Source of the DNA: Dichetophora obliterata
Lineage: Eukaryota > Arthropoda > Insecta > Diptera > Sciomyzidae
Reading direction: 5' to 3'
Assembly (NCBI GenBank): GCA_963920525.1
Contig: OY986437.1
Span: 34,487,563 to 34,551,562 of the forward strand
DNA: 64,000 nucleotides
The translations under genes were made by a program, and so were the position numbers. How positions within the stretch are numbered: the stretch's first letter is position 1; each line of letters begins with the position of its first letter. This document shows positions 33,991 to 44,781 of the stretch, piece by piece. The notes under the pieces are model-generated. The model was not told where the DNA came from, did not search any database, and saw only the letters and a program-made list of their open reading frames with translations.

Positions 33991-34118
33991 CGAAAAAAAT
34001 ATAACATCAAAAGAAATAAATACTTTGAAATGTGCTGAAGCGTGCAGAAATGTTGTGCAAATAATTTTATTTTATTATCATATTAGTAGTATTGATCGTT
34101 ATAAAATTATAATCTGCA

Positions 34119-34827
34119 AACTTTTTTAATCGCCTCAGAATCGCCAGCGAATCGCATGGAAGGTGAAACAATCGCTCATTGGGAGTCATCCGGGTATCGC
34201 CGACTGTAAGCAGCTGAGGCCATAAAAGCGATTCGCTAGGAAGATTCGCAAACGAATCGCCTAAAGGGTGCGTAAGCGATTCACTGGGAAGAGTCGCTAA
34301 TGAATCGCCGAGAGCGGTCTTAAGCGATTCAACGGGAAGATTCACGAACGAATCGCCTGAAATGTTCGTAAGCAAATCGCTGGGAATAGTCGCTAACGAA
34401 TCGCCATGAGGGGTTGTTAAGCGATTCGCTGGGAAGAGTCTCAAGCGAATCACCAAGATAAGTCCTTTGCGATTCGCAAAAATGGTCTTAAGCGATTCAT
34501 TTGCCACTCTTGTTGGCGAATCGCTTAAGACTCATTTTGCAGATAGGTGTGCAACTCTTCCCGCGAATCGCGAAGGACTTATCTTGGTGATTCGCTTGAG
34601 ACTCTTTCCAGCGAATCGCTTAACAACCCCTCTCGGCGATTCGTTAGCGACTATTCCCAGCGATTCGCTTACGAACATTTCAGGCGATTCGTTCGTGAAT
34701 CTTTCCGTTGAATCGCTTACGACCTCGGCGATTCGTTAGCGACTCTTCCCAGTGAATCGCTTACGCATCCTTTAGGCGATTCGTTTGCGAATCTTCCCGG
34801 CGAATCGCTTTTATGGCCTCAGCTGCT
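34119..34827. mobile_element. Foldback-like palindrome made of GCGATTCG units
   Basis: The core 34209-34827 is one long palindrome centred near 34520. AGCAGCTGAGGCCATAAAAG on the left pairs with CTTTTATGGCCTCAGCTGCT on the right, and the arms run inward for about 290 bp. Each arm is itself built from short units alternating AGCGATTCGCTGGGAAGA and GTCGCTAACGAATCGCC, with a period of about 33 or 66 bp. The left side carries about 90 extra bases of the same material. This two-level design is that of Drosophila foldback elements, although the unit sequence is different as far as I can recall. Because the array is palindromic, long open frames exist on both strands (34067-34507 minus, 34467-34739 plus); they are by-products. 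Confidence 0.75.
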
Positions 34828-34974
34828 TCGTTAATATCGTTTCGATAAAATCGTTTTTCCTTGTACGCAATTTCAAAACCACATTTCGTTATATCATAAA
34901 TAAAAAAAACTATTCGGGCTTTATCAAGACATGTTCCTTTTTTCGTTTAACAGTACTTCTGGATATAATTCTCT

Positions 34975-35118
34975 TTTTAATAGGGAAATTAAAATTTCAT
35001 TATGAAATAACACCCAAATTTGTGTGGAAAATTTTTCGGCTTTATTTCATTTTTAATTTTTGGACGTTATTTCATTGTGAAATTCGTTATTTCATTGGGT
35101 GTTATTTCCCTGAACCTT
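34975..35118. repeat. Short inverted repeat around GAAATAACACCCAA
   Basis: GAAATAACACCCAA near 35003 is answered by TTGGGTGTTATTTC near 35096, with related ATTTCATT phrases between. It lies beside the foldback-like block. It may be a small element or a part of it; no duplication is evident. Confidence 0.35.
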
Positions 35119-35342
35119 CAAATAATTTTTTTATTAATCAATAATATTATTATTTAATTATAATATTTTTTATTAAATAATAATTTTATATTAAATTTTT
35201 TTCTTATGTGTACGAAAGTACTTTTGTTTACTTTTAATAAAAAAAATATTTGTAAAAACTTAAATTGTGATATTAGTAACCAGTTTTGGTTTCGGTTTCG
35301 GCCGAATAATATAAAATGGCCAAATATTCAGTTCGGCTTTGA

Positions 35343-35502
35343 TCGGAAACTAGTGGTAACACATGGGAAAGACCCAAAAGAGTCAGGGGGTCAGCTAAAG
35401 TAGATTGGTAGATGGGTACTTGGGTGCAATGGCACTTTACAGTAAAGTGTACGGCAGTTGCCAATCCACCCAACTACCCAAGTCAGTGTGAATACCCCTA
35501 GT
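35343..35502. repeat. Solo right end of the 40.2-42.5 kb transposon family
   Basis: From about 35345 to 35500 the sequence closely follows 42280-42453. Shared phrases include AGTCAGGGGGTCAGCTA, GTAGATTGGTAGATGG, CTACTTGGGT and AAGTCAGTGTGAATACYCCT. Inside, GTAGATTGGTAGATGGGTAC and its complement form a subterminal hairpin. No matching left end is seen nearby, so this is a truncated copy. Confidence 0.7.
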
Positions 35503-37579
35503 GTTTTTATTTTATGCTGTTTTAAAACTTTTAATTTCTATAGCAATAGCCCATAAAAAAGAATCAATTATGCAATTTAAGAAGGCCGATTGAATAATAT
35601 ATATGTATTTTTTTATAGGTTTATTTTTATATATTTTTTATATGTGGTTCTAAAAGAATCAATTAAGTTTGAAACCTTGGGCTAAATTTTTAATTTTAAC
35701 TTTGCAGTTCTAAATTTAAACTTTTCAAACACTAACTAACATTTTCAACTATACTGTACTTAAATTTAAACCAAAGAAATATTACAGCTTCCTTTTAGCT
35801 TTTTGGTTTAAATTTAAATACAAAAGAAATATTACAGCGCTCTTTTTAACTCTTTTGTTTAAATTTGATAACAATTCTGTATTACTTTTTGTTTTTAATA
35901 CAATTTAGACTAGATTCTAGTTTATTTGGATACTAAATTTGAATTTGGATTCGTAAAAAGTTAGCCTAAAAATATTGAGACTTAATTTAGGCAATTCGGT
36001 TCATATGTTTGTTTATGGTTTTTATTGCGAATAGCGCAACAGCCCAATGGTTAGACTAGAGAACATACAAACGTGGGTTCGAATCTCACGATATTTCTTT
36101 TTTCTTTTTTGTTTTTTGTAGTATTTTAATGGGAGCCTGTACTAAATGTTAAACCAAAGCTGTAATAAAACTATGTGTGGTGTGGACTTGTATGTAGTAA
36201 CTACAGAAAAGTTTCAATTTTAGTAAAAGATTTCTAACAGTGTAGGTTGCATACATTTACCACTTGTTGTTGCATTTGGGAATTTTAAAATTATTTTTCC
36301 TCTAGAAAGAGCCTTTCAATATAGCCAATTCAGATACCGGAAATAACTTTTTCAATATCAAGTCGGGCTATGAACTTGGCCAAATATTATACGTTGGATG
36401 AATTATATTCTAAGGTAAGATTTTATAACTTAATTTCGCTTCCGTTTCAATTCACATCCGGTTTCAGCATTATAACTTTACAAGTGTTCTGCATAAGTAT
36501 CTAATCATGAGTTAATAATGAGTCTAATGATGAGGTCTCAGGGCTTGAACATGTTGAAATTAAAGCTTTCTGTTACTCACTGAAGTATTTACTATGCTTA
36601 TCTCCTTATTATTGATTTGCTCTGAAAATAATTGAAAATAGATACTAAACCGAACAACAGCTGCATAGGAATTAATTAGTATTCAGCCAATCTGTTATAT
36701 TTTAAGTTTCTGCCAATTTATTTTCATTGTTAGTTTTATGATAAAACATCTGGAAACTATTGGCACGTAATTAAAAAAAAAAACAAATCCGTGACTATGT
36801 TTTGCAGCAACCAAGATTTAATTTTTATGCTGCCACAAATTGGTTAAATGGTGACCACTAAGAACACGACTATTTGCCCAGCCTGAATATAAGAAAATTT
36901 ACCTACACCACATGGTACCTGATATAAATAAAATACAACAAAAAAAAAACAAAAGTTCCTTAAAGCATAACAAGTTACATGAGTAAATGAGTTATTTCAT
37001 TTTAGGGTGGGGAATCAGAGCTTTAACTTTATTGTTGCCACATAAACAATGAATTAAATTTACTTACTACCAAAATAATTAAAAAAACAATAATATTAAA
37101 TCAAAAACTGTACTCATAAAGAGAAAAATAATTTATTTCATTGCTTTGTACTCGAATTGCTTTGCACGCATTTTTCATTATACGAGTATAAAAGCCTCTG
37201 ACAAAGGTTCAAGTTCAATTCATGGGTGCGGCGCATTCAAGAGTCGACGTTTTTGTTAACGATTATATCTTTGAGATTAGATACACCTTTTTAGATTGAA
37301 TTGTATAACGATGACTGTTTTATTATATAAGTTATGACGTTGTATTTAGCTAGTTGTATGAAATTATTTTTGCTTCAAGTTGGTATGCATTCAAGTAATA
37401 GTGTTTTTTTTCAAAATCTTAGTTTATATATTTATTTATTTATATGTCATGAACTGAAATAGTTGCGTCACTAAATTATATCATTGAGGAATGCATTATT
37501 TTCATTAATTGTATGCCTTTTGATCACATAAATTGATTGACGATAAAAATGTTCATATTGAAGAATGATTTGCAGCTTA
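35503..37579. other. AT-rich interval with one tRNA-like remnant
   Basis: Holds the tRNA-like piece at 36033-36092. Near 37187 the string GAGTATAAAAGCC is a good TATA-box match, but no ORF or initiator context follows to support a promoter. Nothing else is recognised. Confidence 0.4.
36033..36092 (+). repeat. tRNA-like remnant
   Basis: AGCCCAATGGTTAGACTAG reads as an A box and CGTGGGTTCGAATCTCACG as a paired T arm with B box, about 25 bases apart. The spacing is too short for a full tRNA. A T-rich tract follows, as in SINEs. Confidence 0.45.
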
Positions 37580-38121
37580 CACTCTAAAAAATAAGAGTAA
37601 GTTTACTGCTATTATAGTAGTAATTATTTGTTGAAAATTGAAGTGAAGTGTAATTTTACTACAAATTTTCAAGTAATCTTTAATTTTTCAATTCAAACGT
37701 AAATTTAAGTAAAATTAAACACATGTTGTTTAATTTTGCTACAACAAAAATTTCAATATAAATTCATTTTTGAAGCAATCTGAAATTGTTTTAAATTTGA
37801 CATTCATTTCAGTAAAATTAAACATCAGATGTTGGATTTTGCTACAATATCAGTAGTCAACATTTATACTACTACATCAATTGTATTAAAATTCAGCAAT
37901 TGCTTAACTTTCAACAACTGTAACAGTCGTGCATGTATTTCTCATTCGAGTTTGCTTATAATCGCGTAAGGATGGTTGTTTTTTGTGCTGCTGTTTTTAT
38001 TTATATTTATTACTCTAAGGTATTTTATAATTTCGGGCAGTTTAATAAGTCATTATAATAAGTCACTAATAAGTCATTAATAAGTCACAGTTTAATAAGT
38101 GCAATATATGTAAAAAAAAGC

Positions 38122-38304
38122 ATGTATTTCAAAGTGTACAACTTTCACTTATATGTGCATAAGGAAGAGAAATTTAATGACTTGTTCAATTGTTCTGTAA
38201 GCCAGTGCAAATATCTTGGATCCAGCCATACCGATATATATCACCACGTTTTAAAACATTTATACGTATTATTTTTAAAAAATTTTAAAATAAAAATTAA
38301 CTAA
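38122..38304 (+). pseudogene. Zinc-finger fragment of the CACTA-like transposase
   Basis: A 60-codon frame reading MYFKVYNFHLYVHKEEK and then NCSVSQCKYLGSSHTDIYHH. These correspond to finger 1 (MYLNFYNSHLYLHKEDK) and finger 3 (KCSISQCNYIGTSHNDIYRH) of the transposase at 58064-59158. The intervening second finger is missing, so this is an internally deleted remnant. Orientation relative to the element ends is the same as in the large element. Confidence 0.85.
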
Positions 38305-38394
38305 TAAAAGTCAAGTAATCCTGGGTTGGTGCTAATATTTTAAAAAAGGTCAAACTTGAAAATTACTCATTTAAAAAAGAAAATGACGTCATTT

Positions 38395-39262
38395 ATCAGT
38401 GTTAAGGGCTCACTGATTTCGAATCTAAAGTCAGAATTTTAAAATTCAAGATGGTAGCAAGGGTAGGATGACGTTTAAAACTCTTAAAAAGACATATTAT
38501 TACGTGGCAACCCTATTATTTCAAAATTTTATCATTTTGAAATTCTGACAATGAATTCGGATTTAGCGACCCATTTTTTTAATACCATTTTTTTGCCAGC
38601 CCCGAATTCATAAAAATACAAAAAATCAAGGTGGCAACCCTATCCACCATCTTGAATTTTGAGATTCTGACCTTAGATTTGAAATCAGCGACCCCTTAAC
38701 ACTGATAAATGACATTTAAAACTCTTAAAAAGACATATTATTAGGTATCAGCCCTATTATTTAAAAATTTTATCATTTTGAAATTCTGACAACGGATTCG
38801 GATTTAGCGACCCATTTTTTGTGTACCATTTTTTTTTGCCAGCCCCGAATTCATAAAAATACAAAAAAATTAAGGTATCCACCATCTTGAATTTTAAAAT
38901 TATGACTTCAGATTCGAAATCAGTGACTCCTTAACACTGTTAAATAATGTTTAAAATTCGTAAAAATACATATTATTAGGTGGCAACCCTATTATTTCAA
39001 AACTTTATAATTTTGAAATTCTGACCATGAATTCGTATTCAGCGCCCATTTTTGGTGTACCATTTTTTTTGCCAGCCCGAATTCATAAAAATACAAAACA
39101 TTAAGGTGGCAACCCTATCCACCATTTTGAATTTTAAAATTCTGACTTCAGATTCGCAATCAGTGACTCCCTAATACTGTTAAATTATGTTTAAAATTCT
39201 TAAAAATACATATTATTAGGTGGCAGCCCTATTATTTCAAAACTTTATAATTTTATAAACGC
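38395..39262. repeat. ~240-bp tandem array inside the CACTA-like element
   Basis: ATATTATTAGGTGGCAACCC-type phrases start near 38497, 38737, 38969 and 39208, giving a period of 232-240 bp. Each unit has the two related halves described for 24605-25345. The array opens with a unit in inverted orientation (38395-38465, containing GATTTCGAATCTAAAGTCAG). This block must have arrived as a unit in the CACTA-like element. Confidence 0.85.
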
Positions 39263-40519
39263 AAATAAAAAATTTAAAATTTGACTGCACTTTTCATTGT
39301 AAAACAAATGCTGAATTTTAAACTGAAGCAGAAGTATTTTTTATATTGTTATAATATATGAAGTAAAATTACTCAACAATTGCTAAAATTAACTACTATG
39401 AGATTAGCATATTATGAAATATTACTACACTTGTTGAAAAGAAATAATGCAGTCATGTTTAAGTTTACTATAACATCAATAGTAAATTCAGTGCTTAATT
39501 TTACTACAACGTACAAAGTTAAACAAAGGTTTAATTTTAGAAGGTGCGTAAATTTATTATAGCAACAGCCGCCAAACCCTTTGCCTACAAGTATTGTAGT
39601 AAATTTAAACAAAATCTTTTTAGAGTGTACATCAATCTTGGTAAAGATCTTTTTTTCAAAAGTATAATGAAACGTATACGATCGTGCATGTGGCTTTCTT
39701 TCTGATACTTTTGCTAAGTAAATGTTGCCTTCATGTCAGTTTCCGAAAGTGGATTTCAAGAGGACGATTGCTTTACTACTTTGATCTCTGTATTATTATA
39801 TGTATTCCTCTCTTGCTTTTATAAACAGCAGAACATATTTCTGCTACAGAGGTGATTATTTTTTCGATAACACCTTTAAAGGAGGTTTTGTCTAGTTTTC
39901 CTCCAACTTTTCCTTTCAAATTTCGAATTTAGAAAGCTAATGTGTATAATATTAAGTCAATTCATAAATATTGGTGGAGTTTTTGCAGGGTTTGTTATTT
40001 TTGTGAAGTTACGTTGTATGGGAGGTAAACGTACTATTCATTGGATTTTGAAAATTTCATTATCAGAGTTAAATTAAACGCGTTTTTCTCGAAACTTACT
40101 TGTTCAGAACAGGCCGCACTACTCCAAACAAACTAATCGACCTATTTTATTTTTTAAAAAAATCTATAGGGGTATTCACACTGACTTGGGTAGTTGGATA
40201 TGAGTAGAATGAGTACTTTTGTTTATTGCGAGCACCTTAAATTGCAATTGAATACTTTGTAGTATAGTTTTGGGCAGTGCTGCATGTTTGTTTGCTCTCC
40301 CCGGCCTATGTAGCTGACGAAAGATGAGTGACAGCTGGAAGAGGGTTGCCACAAAATCATTTTTTGTCAATTTATATGCGAAAAATTTAGGCCATTAATT
40401 GGGCGTAAAAAAAGTTATTTCATATACGAGTCATTTTTAACATGAACTTCGCAGCATCTTATCATTTACTAGTAATCCAGGGGGAAAACGTTTTCCTGTC
40501 ACAGACCGGCTTACATAAG

Positions 40520-41480
40520 AATTTTCATGCCAATTGGAAAATAAATTTTAGTTTTTTGTATATCTGAACTGGCATAACTGTAGTGCGAATACGCCCATTT
40601 TTGGTTCAGTTTCTGAAAGTAACTTTATGCACTAATTTATTAAATTTTAGTCTAATACGACGAAAACCGTCTTCCCCTGCCAAAAGGTGGTTTGGCAAAA
40701 TTTTCCTAAACTATCTCGTAGGCAAAACAAATCGACTGCCAAAAGTTTAGCGCAATCGACCAATTTTTGTGATGTGATGAAGTAGTCAATTTTAATGATT
40801 TATTAAAAAGTGGGCCATAGAGCAACCACGCCCATTTTTAGAACTGTCCCCGAATGTAACCATACAAACTAAATTACCAATTTTAAGTCTTATACGACCA
40901 AAATCGTCTTAAATAGTGTATTTTTATTGATTTGTGGGCTGTAAAAGAGGGCGTGGACACCCATTTTTAATAGAGTTTCAGAGAGTAACCATACAAACTA
41001 TATTACCAAATTTTAGTCTAATACGATCAAAACCGTCCGATATATGGCCTTTTTATTGATTTGTGGGCGGTAGAAGGGGTTGTGGCTTTTTTTATTAAGC
41101 GATATATTAACTTTTTTAACCGAGATATTAACAGATATTGTAAATTTGGTTGGTGCTACCGTTTCTGAGATCTTAAGAGACACCGCACGAACGATTTTAT
41201 ATATATAGAAGGGCGGTAAAAAGAAGGCGTGGCAAAATTTATATATCTAGTAACCACCACTTGGTCTCATAGCAAATATAAACCAAGTTTCATTATAAAA
41301 ACATGCACAACTCAGGAATTATAATTTCTGAAAAGTAGGCGCAGTTATAGTTCGACCACGCCCATTTTTTGTTGGATTGTCGATAGTAGCCATACGAAAT
41401 AAATTACAAAATTTTAGTCTAATACAACCAAATTCGCCTGAAATTATTATTAACTTGAAGGCGGAAATAGGGAGTGCGGC
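40520..41480. repeat. Degenerate tandem repeat with GATTTGTGGGCGGTAGAAGG motif
   Basis: The core ACCATACAAACTAAATTACC followed by AATTTTAGTCTAATACGACC and AAAACCGTC recurs near 40620, 40860, 40988 and 41387. Between cores is TTTTTATTGATTTGTGGGCG followed by GTAGAAGGGGGCGTGG or CACGCCCATTTTT. Spacing is irregular (about 130-400 bp). The same GATTTGTGGGCGGTGGAAGG motif appears near 62493, so this is a dispersed family. Confidence 0.65.
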
Positions 41481-41529
41481 AATATTTTTTATGTATTATT
41501 CGAGATATTTCCCTTGACAGCAAATATTG

Positions 41530-42240
41530 TAAGAGTCAAAGAGTCAAGTCGAATGGGTCTGGCAGTGAATGCATATAAGACGAAATACTTGGTGTCAACA
41601 AAGAAACAGTCCCAGCGTCTTGGAACCCACGTTACAGTTGACAATACCTCCTTCGAGGTTGTGAAGAACTTCGTTTATCTGGGATCCAGCATAAAATCAA
41701 CCAACGACATCAGCATTGAGATCAAACGAAGAATAACTCTTGCCAACAGGTGTTACTTTGGGCTCAGTAGGCAATTGAGAAGCAGAGCCCTCTCTCGACG
41801 AACGAAAAACACGCTTCATAAATCGCTCATCATGCCCGTCCTACTTTATGCATCACAAGCCTGGATGCTGAGCAGTTTAGATGAAAAGGCTTTAGGAGCA
41901 TTCGAGAGAAAGATTATTCGTAAGATCTACGGACCAATCTGCGTCAATGGCGAGTACCGAATACGATGGAATGATGAAATGTATGATCTGTATGCTGACA
42001 TCGACATAGTCAAGCGCATTAAAGTCGATCGGCTTCGCTGGCTTGGTCATGTTCAGCGCATGAAAGACGATGCTCCAGTGAAGAAAACATTCGATTCGGT
42101 ACCCAGCGGCGGTCAACGCAGAAGAGGACGACCGCATCTTCGTTGGAAAGACCAACTAGAGGACAATCTGACGAAGCTTGGTATTTCCAACTGGCGCCAG
42201 CAAGTGAAAGACAGAAATGGCTGGCGCCAACTAAGTAAGG
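41530..42240 (+). pseudogene. LINE RT C-terminal fragment, second copy
   Basis: The plus-strand frame carries MGLAVNAYKTKYLVS, FVYLGSSIKSTNDISIEIKR, LANRCYFGLSRQLRSRALSR, KIYGPICVNGEYRIRWNDEM and RLRWLGHVQRMK. It is the post-palm and tail of the same LINE family as 21824-22308 and extends further 5'. Compared with that copy, 42 bp including the stop codon are missing near 42228 at a GCGC/GCGC microhomology, so the frame runs on to 42305 in unrelated sequence. The (AAGT)n tail is short (CTAAGTAAGGAAGTAG). It is 5'-truncated and has no endonuclease or catalytic box. Confidence 0.85.
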
Positions 42241-42468
42241 AAGTAGGGCAATTATTGCTTATTTTTGCAAAAGGTGGTAGCACGTGGAAAAAGTACTCAA
42301 TTTGACTGAAAGAAAACAATCCACCCAAACAAGTCAGGGGGTCAGCTAGAGTAGATTGGTAGATGGCTACTTGGGTAGAATGGTACTTTTCAAAACCAAA
42401 ATGTACGACATTTGCCAATCTATCCAACTACCTAAGTCAGTGTGAATACTCCTAATGTTTATACACTA

Positions 42469-43188
42469 AGGTGCTTTGAAAATAAAATACACCTCTAAAA
42501 CTTAACCCTGACCTTAACTTTTGGCAAAATTCTACAAAAATCATGTTTTTTGTAAATCAAAAATTATAGGCCAAAAAAGCTCTTCAAATCTGCATAAAAA
42601 AATTTAAATTTTTGAATCCGGATTAAAGATATTTTCACTTAAATTCAAATAACTTCAAATTTTTCTATTGGACTTCTCACTTTTGAAATGTCGCTGGAAA
42701 AGTTTTGAGTGCTTGCATTGATTCCTGGTCAGAATTGCTTAAACCGATACATAATAAAACTAAAATATGAACTATAAAATAAACAACAACTAAATTAAAA
42801 AAATTGTAAGATATTAAAAAATGTAGAATAAAAGTAATGAAATAATTTGAATTTTAAACGTTTTTGTATGGAAATAAACAAAAACAATATAAAAAGTATG
42901 CATAAAAAACATTAATATATTTAAACCGGTTGCATAAATTAAAAATTTGTTAATGCAGAATGGAAGAATTTTTTCGGCCTTTAATTTTTGATAGTTTACT
43001 ATTCTATTACACCAGCAAAAATATTTACGAAAAAAGTTATTTTTTAAGGTTTTTGCAAAAAGTTTTAGCTTACTGATTGCTTTGGTTACAGCCAAACTAT
43101 TTTTGGAATCCTTATAAAATAGATCAAGGTTAATTTTTAGTGGCGTAGAAATTTAACTTTTTCCCCCCATACAAATCGAAGCACCTTG
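42469..43188. mobile_element. Possible small TIR element (AAGGTGCTT ends)
   Basis: AAGGTGCTTTG at the left and CGAAGCACCTTG at the right are short inverted matches, with TA near both outer edges. The interior is AT-rich with no credible gene. The inverted match is only about 9 bp, so this is a tentative call. Confidence 0.4.
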
Positions 43189-43562
43189 TAGCATACATGC
43201 AGTGCTGCGCTCCAAATCCAAACAGAAGAAGCAATATTTTTTATTTCATTTGACGTGTATGGTCTTGAGGTGGTTGGTAAAAAAAATTGCCTATATGACC
43301 TACTAGTAGTATATAAGATTTCATAACGATAGCTTCAAATTTGCTGCTATAATCGTGTGTGTCCACAAAAAGACATACGGACAAGGATACATCAAAATCG
43401 ACTTAGGTTGTAATGCTGATCAGCAGGGCTCAGATTTTGATGGCCTAAAAAACTGTAAAAAAATACCTAAAACTGACAAAAATTACCTAAAAACGCAAAC
43501 AATTACATAAAAAATAAACAAAAAATAAAGTTTTAAAAATAAAACATTACTGAACTTAAAAT

Positions 43563-43766
43563 TTATTTTATATAATTTTTATACATAGCGTTACAGTATA
43601 TAACGAAGTACATTTTTAAGTAATTAAATTTGAAGGAACGTCGATTGTCTGGAAAAATGTTTTTGTAAACAAAAAGACTTCTTTCTACTGCACTGACGAG
43701 AGAAACATATTTTAAAAACGATATGTCATCGTATGTAAGTTCCTCTTCTAATTTCATAGTATTCAA
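43563..43766 (-). pseudogene. hAT transposase C-terminal dimerisation fragment
   Basis: A 67-codon minus-strand frame contains LVSAVERSLFVYKNI followed by PDNRRSFKF and VIYCNAMY. This fits the end of insect hAT-like transposases, where a V-ERSFS-YK motif, an R-rich step and a CN near the terminus form the dimerisation region. Everything upstream, including the RNase H-like catalytic part, is absent or unrecognisable. Its presence inside ends with an 8-bp duplication supports the hAT assignment of the whole element. Confidence 0.65.
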
Positions 43767-43848
43767 ATTTGTATTCCCTAATATTTCAGTAATATATCAT
43801 AAAAATAGAGTTCATAAAAATTAGCATATCCTGAGTTTTTATGTAGCA

Positions 43849-44781
43849 CTGGGCTGCCAATATTCGAGGCGCCTATTTTATTTTTAAATAAATCAATGAA
43901 ACCACAATTTTTTGTCTGTTTGTCATAAATATCATTTAATTGGGTTCAAGTAGATTTGCTTACATTATTTCTTGAATATGATATCTCTTAAATGGTCGCC
44001 ATTGGCCTCTACGACATATTGTGCCCGTTTTGCAGCATTTTCCATGGTTTTCTTCAACATTTCGATGGGAATGGCGGTTATTTCTTGACGGATGTTGGTT
44101 TTCAGCTCTTCTAGGGTCTTTGGCTTGTTGACGTAAGCCTTTGATTTCAAATAACCCCACAAAAAGAAGTCTGGAGGCGTTAAATCTGGTGATCTTGGCG
44201 GCCAATCGAAATCACCATTTTTTGACATCAAACGGCCAGGGAACAATTGCTTCAAAATATCGATTGTAGTGCGGCTTGTGTGTGGTGGCGCGCCGTCTTG
44301 TTGAAACCAGTAGTGCCTGATACGCTTTCGACGAACGATTGGCATGAAAAAATTGTTTATCATATCGCGATAACGCTCCTGATTCACAGTAACTCTGTGG
44401 CCATTATCATCTTCGAAAAAGAACGGCCCAATGAGCATTTTAGCACAAACGCCGCACCAAACAGTGACTTTTGCATCGTGAAGAGGTACCTCTTGAATCT
44501 CTTGTGGATTTTCAGTGGCATAAATACGGCAATTTTGTTTGTTTACCGTTCCGTTCATTTTTTTCGTTTATTTTTTTGAAAGCACGTTGAGTTTTCACTA
44601 TTGACTTGTTTTGTTGAATGTAAATTTCAACAATTTTAGAGCGTTCGCGTGGCGTGTACTGTTCCATTGTAAACATTTGCTTGGAATGACGCTTCAAACG
44701 CGGTATGTCATTAGTCGATTTGGCATCACTGCGGAAAGTTACAGTGTTGCCAGATGGGCGCTTCGAATATTGACAACCCTG
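43849..44781 (-). mobile_element. DD41D mariner element, internally deleted
   Basis: The left end CTGGGCTGCCAATATTCGAG and inverted right end CAGGGTTGTCAATATTCGAA match at 16 of 20 bases and continue into GCGCCYAT. TA follows the right end (44782-44783); on the left the TA is a few bases out, so the exact edge is uncertain. At 933 bp it is shorter than the roughly 1.3 kb usual for mariners because the middle of the gene is missing. It is nested in the hAT element. Confidence 0.85.
43965..44667 (-). pseudogene. Mariner transposase, DD41D type, N-terminal half deleted
   Basis: The start MEQYTPRERSKIVEIYIQQN (44667 downward) is the first helix-turn-helix region. After QRAFK the sequence jumps to the catalytic domain in another frame (43965-44558): MNGTVNKQNCRIYATENP, KVTVWCGVCAKMLIGPFFFE, FQQDGAPPH with the second catalytic Asp, and SPDLTPPDFFLWGYLK with the third. 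Exactly 41 residues separate these two Asp, which defines the DD41D (rosa) subfamily known from tephritids and other insects. The DNA-binding linker and first catalytic Asp are lost, roughly 130 residues, so the copy is dead. The remaining domain is open for 197 codons, which suggests a fairly young insertion. Confidence 0.88.

Larger units (their letters stand above)
37580..39627 (+). mobile_element. Deleted CACTA-like element, relative of 53023-59582
   Basis: The element begins CACTCTAAAAAATAAGAGTA and ends AAAATCTTTTTAGAGTG, with TA on both sides (37578-37579 and 39628-39629). Its left terminal zone matches the 59582 end of the large element and its right zone matches the 53023 end, for example CTACAATACTTGTAGGCAAA against CTACAAAACTGGTAGGCAAC. 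Repeated subterminal phrases such as GTAAAATTAAACA and TTTAATTTTACTACAA occur on both sides. It keeps a scrap of the zinc-finger transposase (38122-38304) and contains a block of the ~240-bp tandem repeat. Confidence 0.85.
40170..42453. mobile_element. TIR transposon of unknown family, ~2.28 kb
   Basis: The left end GGGGTATTCACACTGACTTG and inverted right end GGAGTATTCACACTGACTTA match at 18 of 20 bases and continue with GGTAGTTGGAT, about 31 bp in all. TA adjoins both ends, suggesting a TA duplication. The interior holds a degenerate tandem repeat and a LINE fragment but no transposase. A solo right end of the same family is at 35343-35502. Confidence 0.72.

Noticed and set aside
34067..34739. 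Repetitive open frames on both strands (SLATIPSDxLTNISGDSF-like)
   Set aside because: They arise because the GCGATTCG units are palindromic and a multiple of three in length; the same peptide appears on both strands.
37187..37230. TATAAAAG followed by GC-richer sequence, possible core promoter
   Set aside because: A TATA match alone is expected often in DNA this AT-rich, and no ORF or exon follows.
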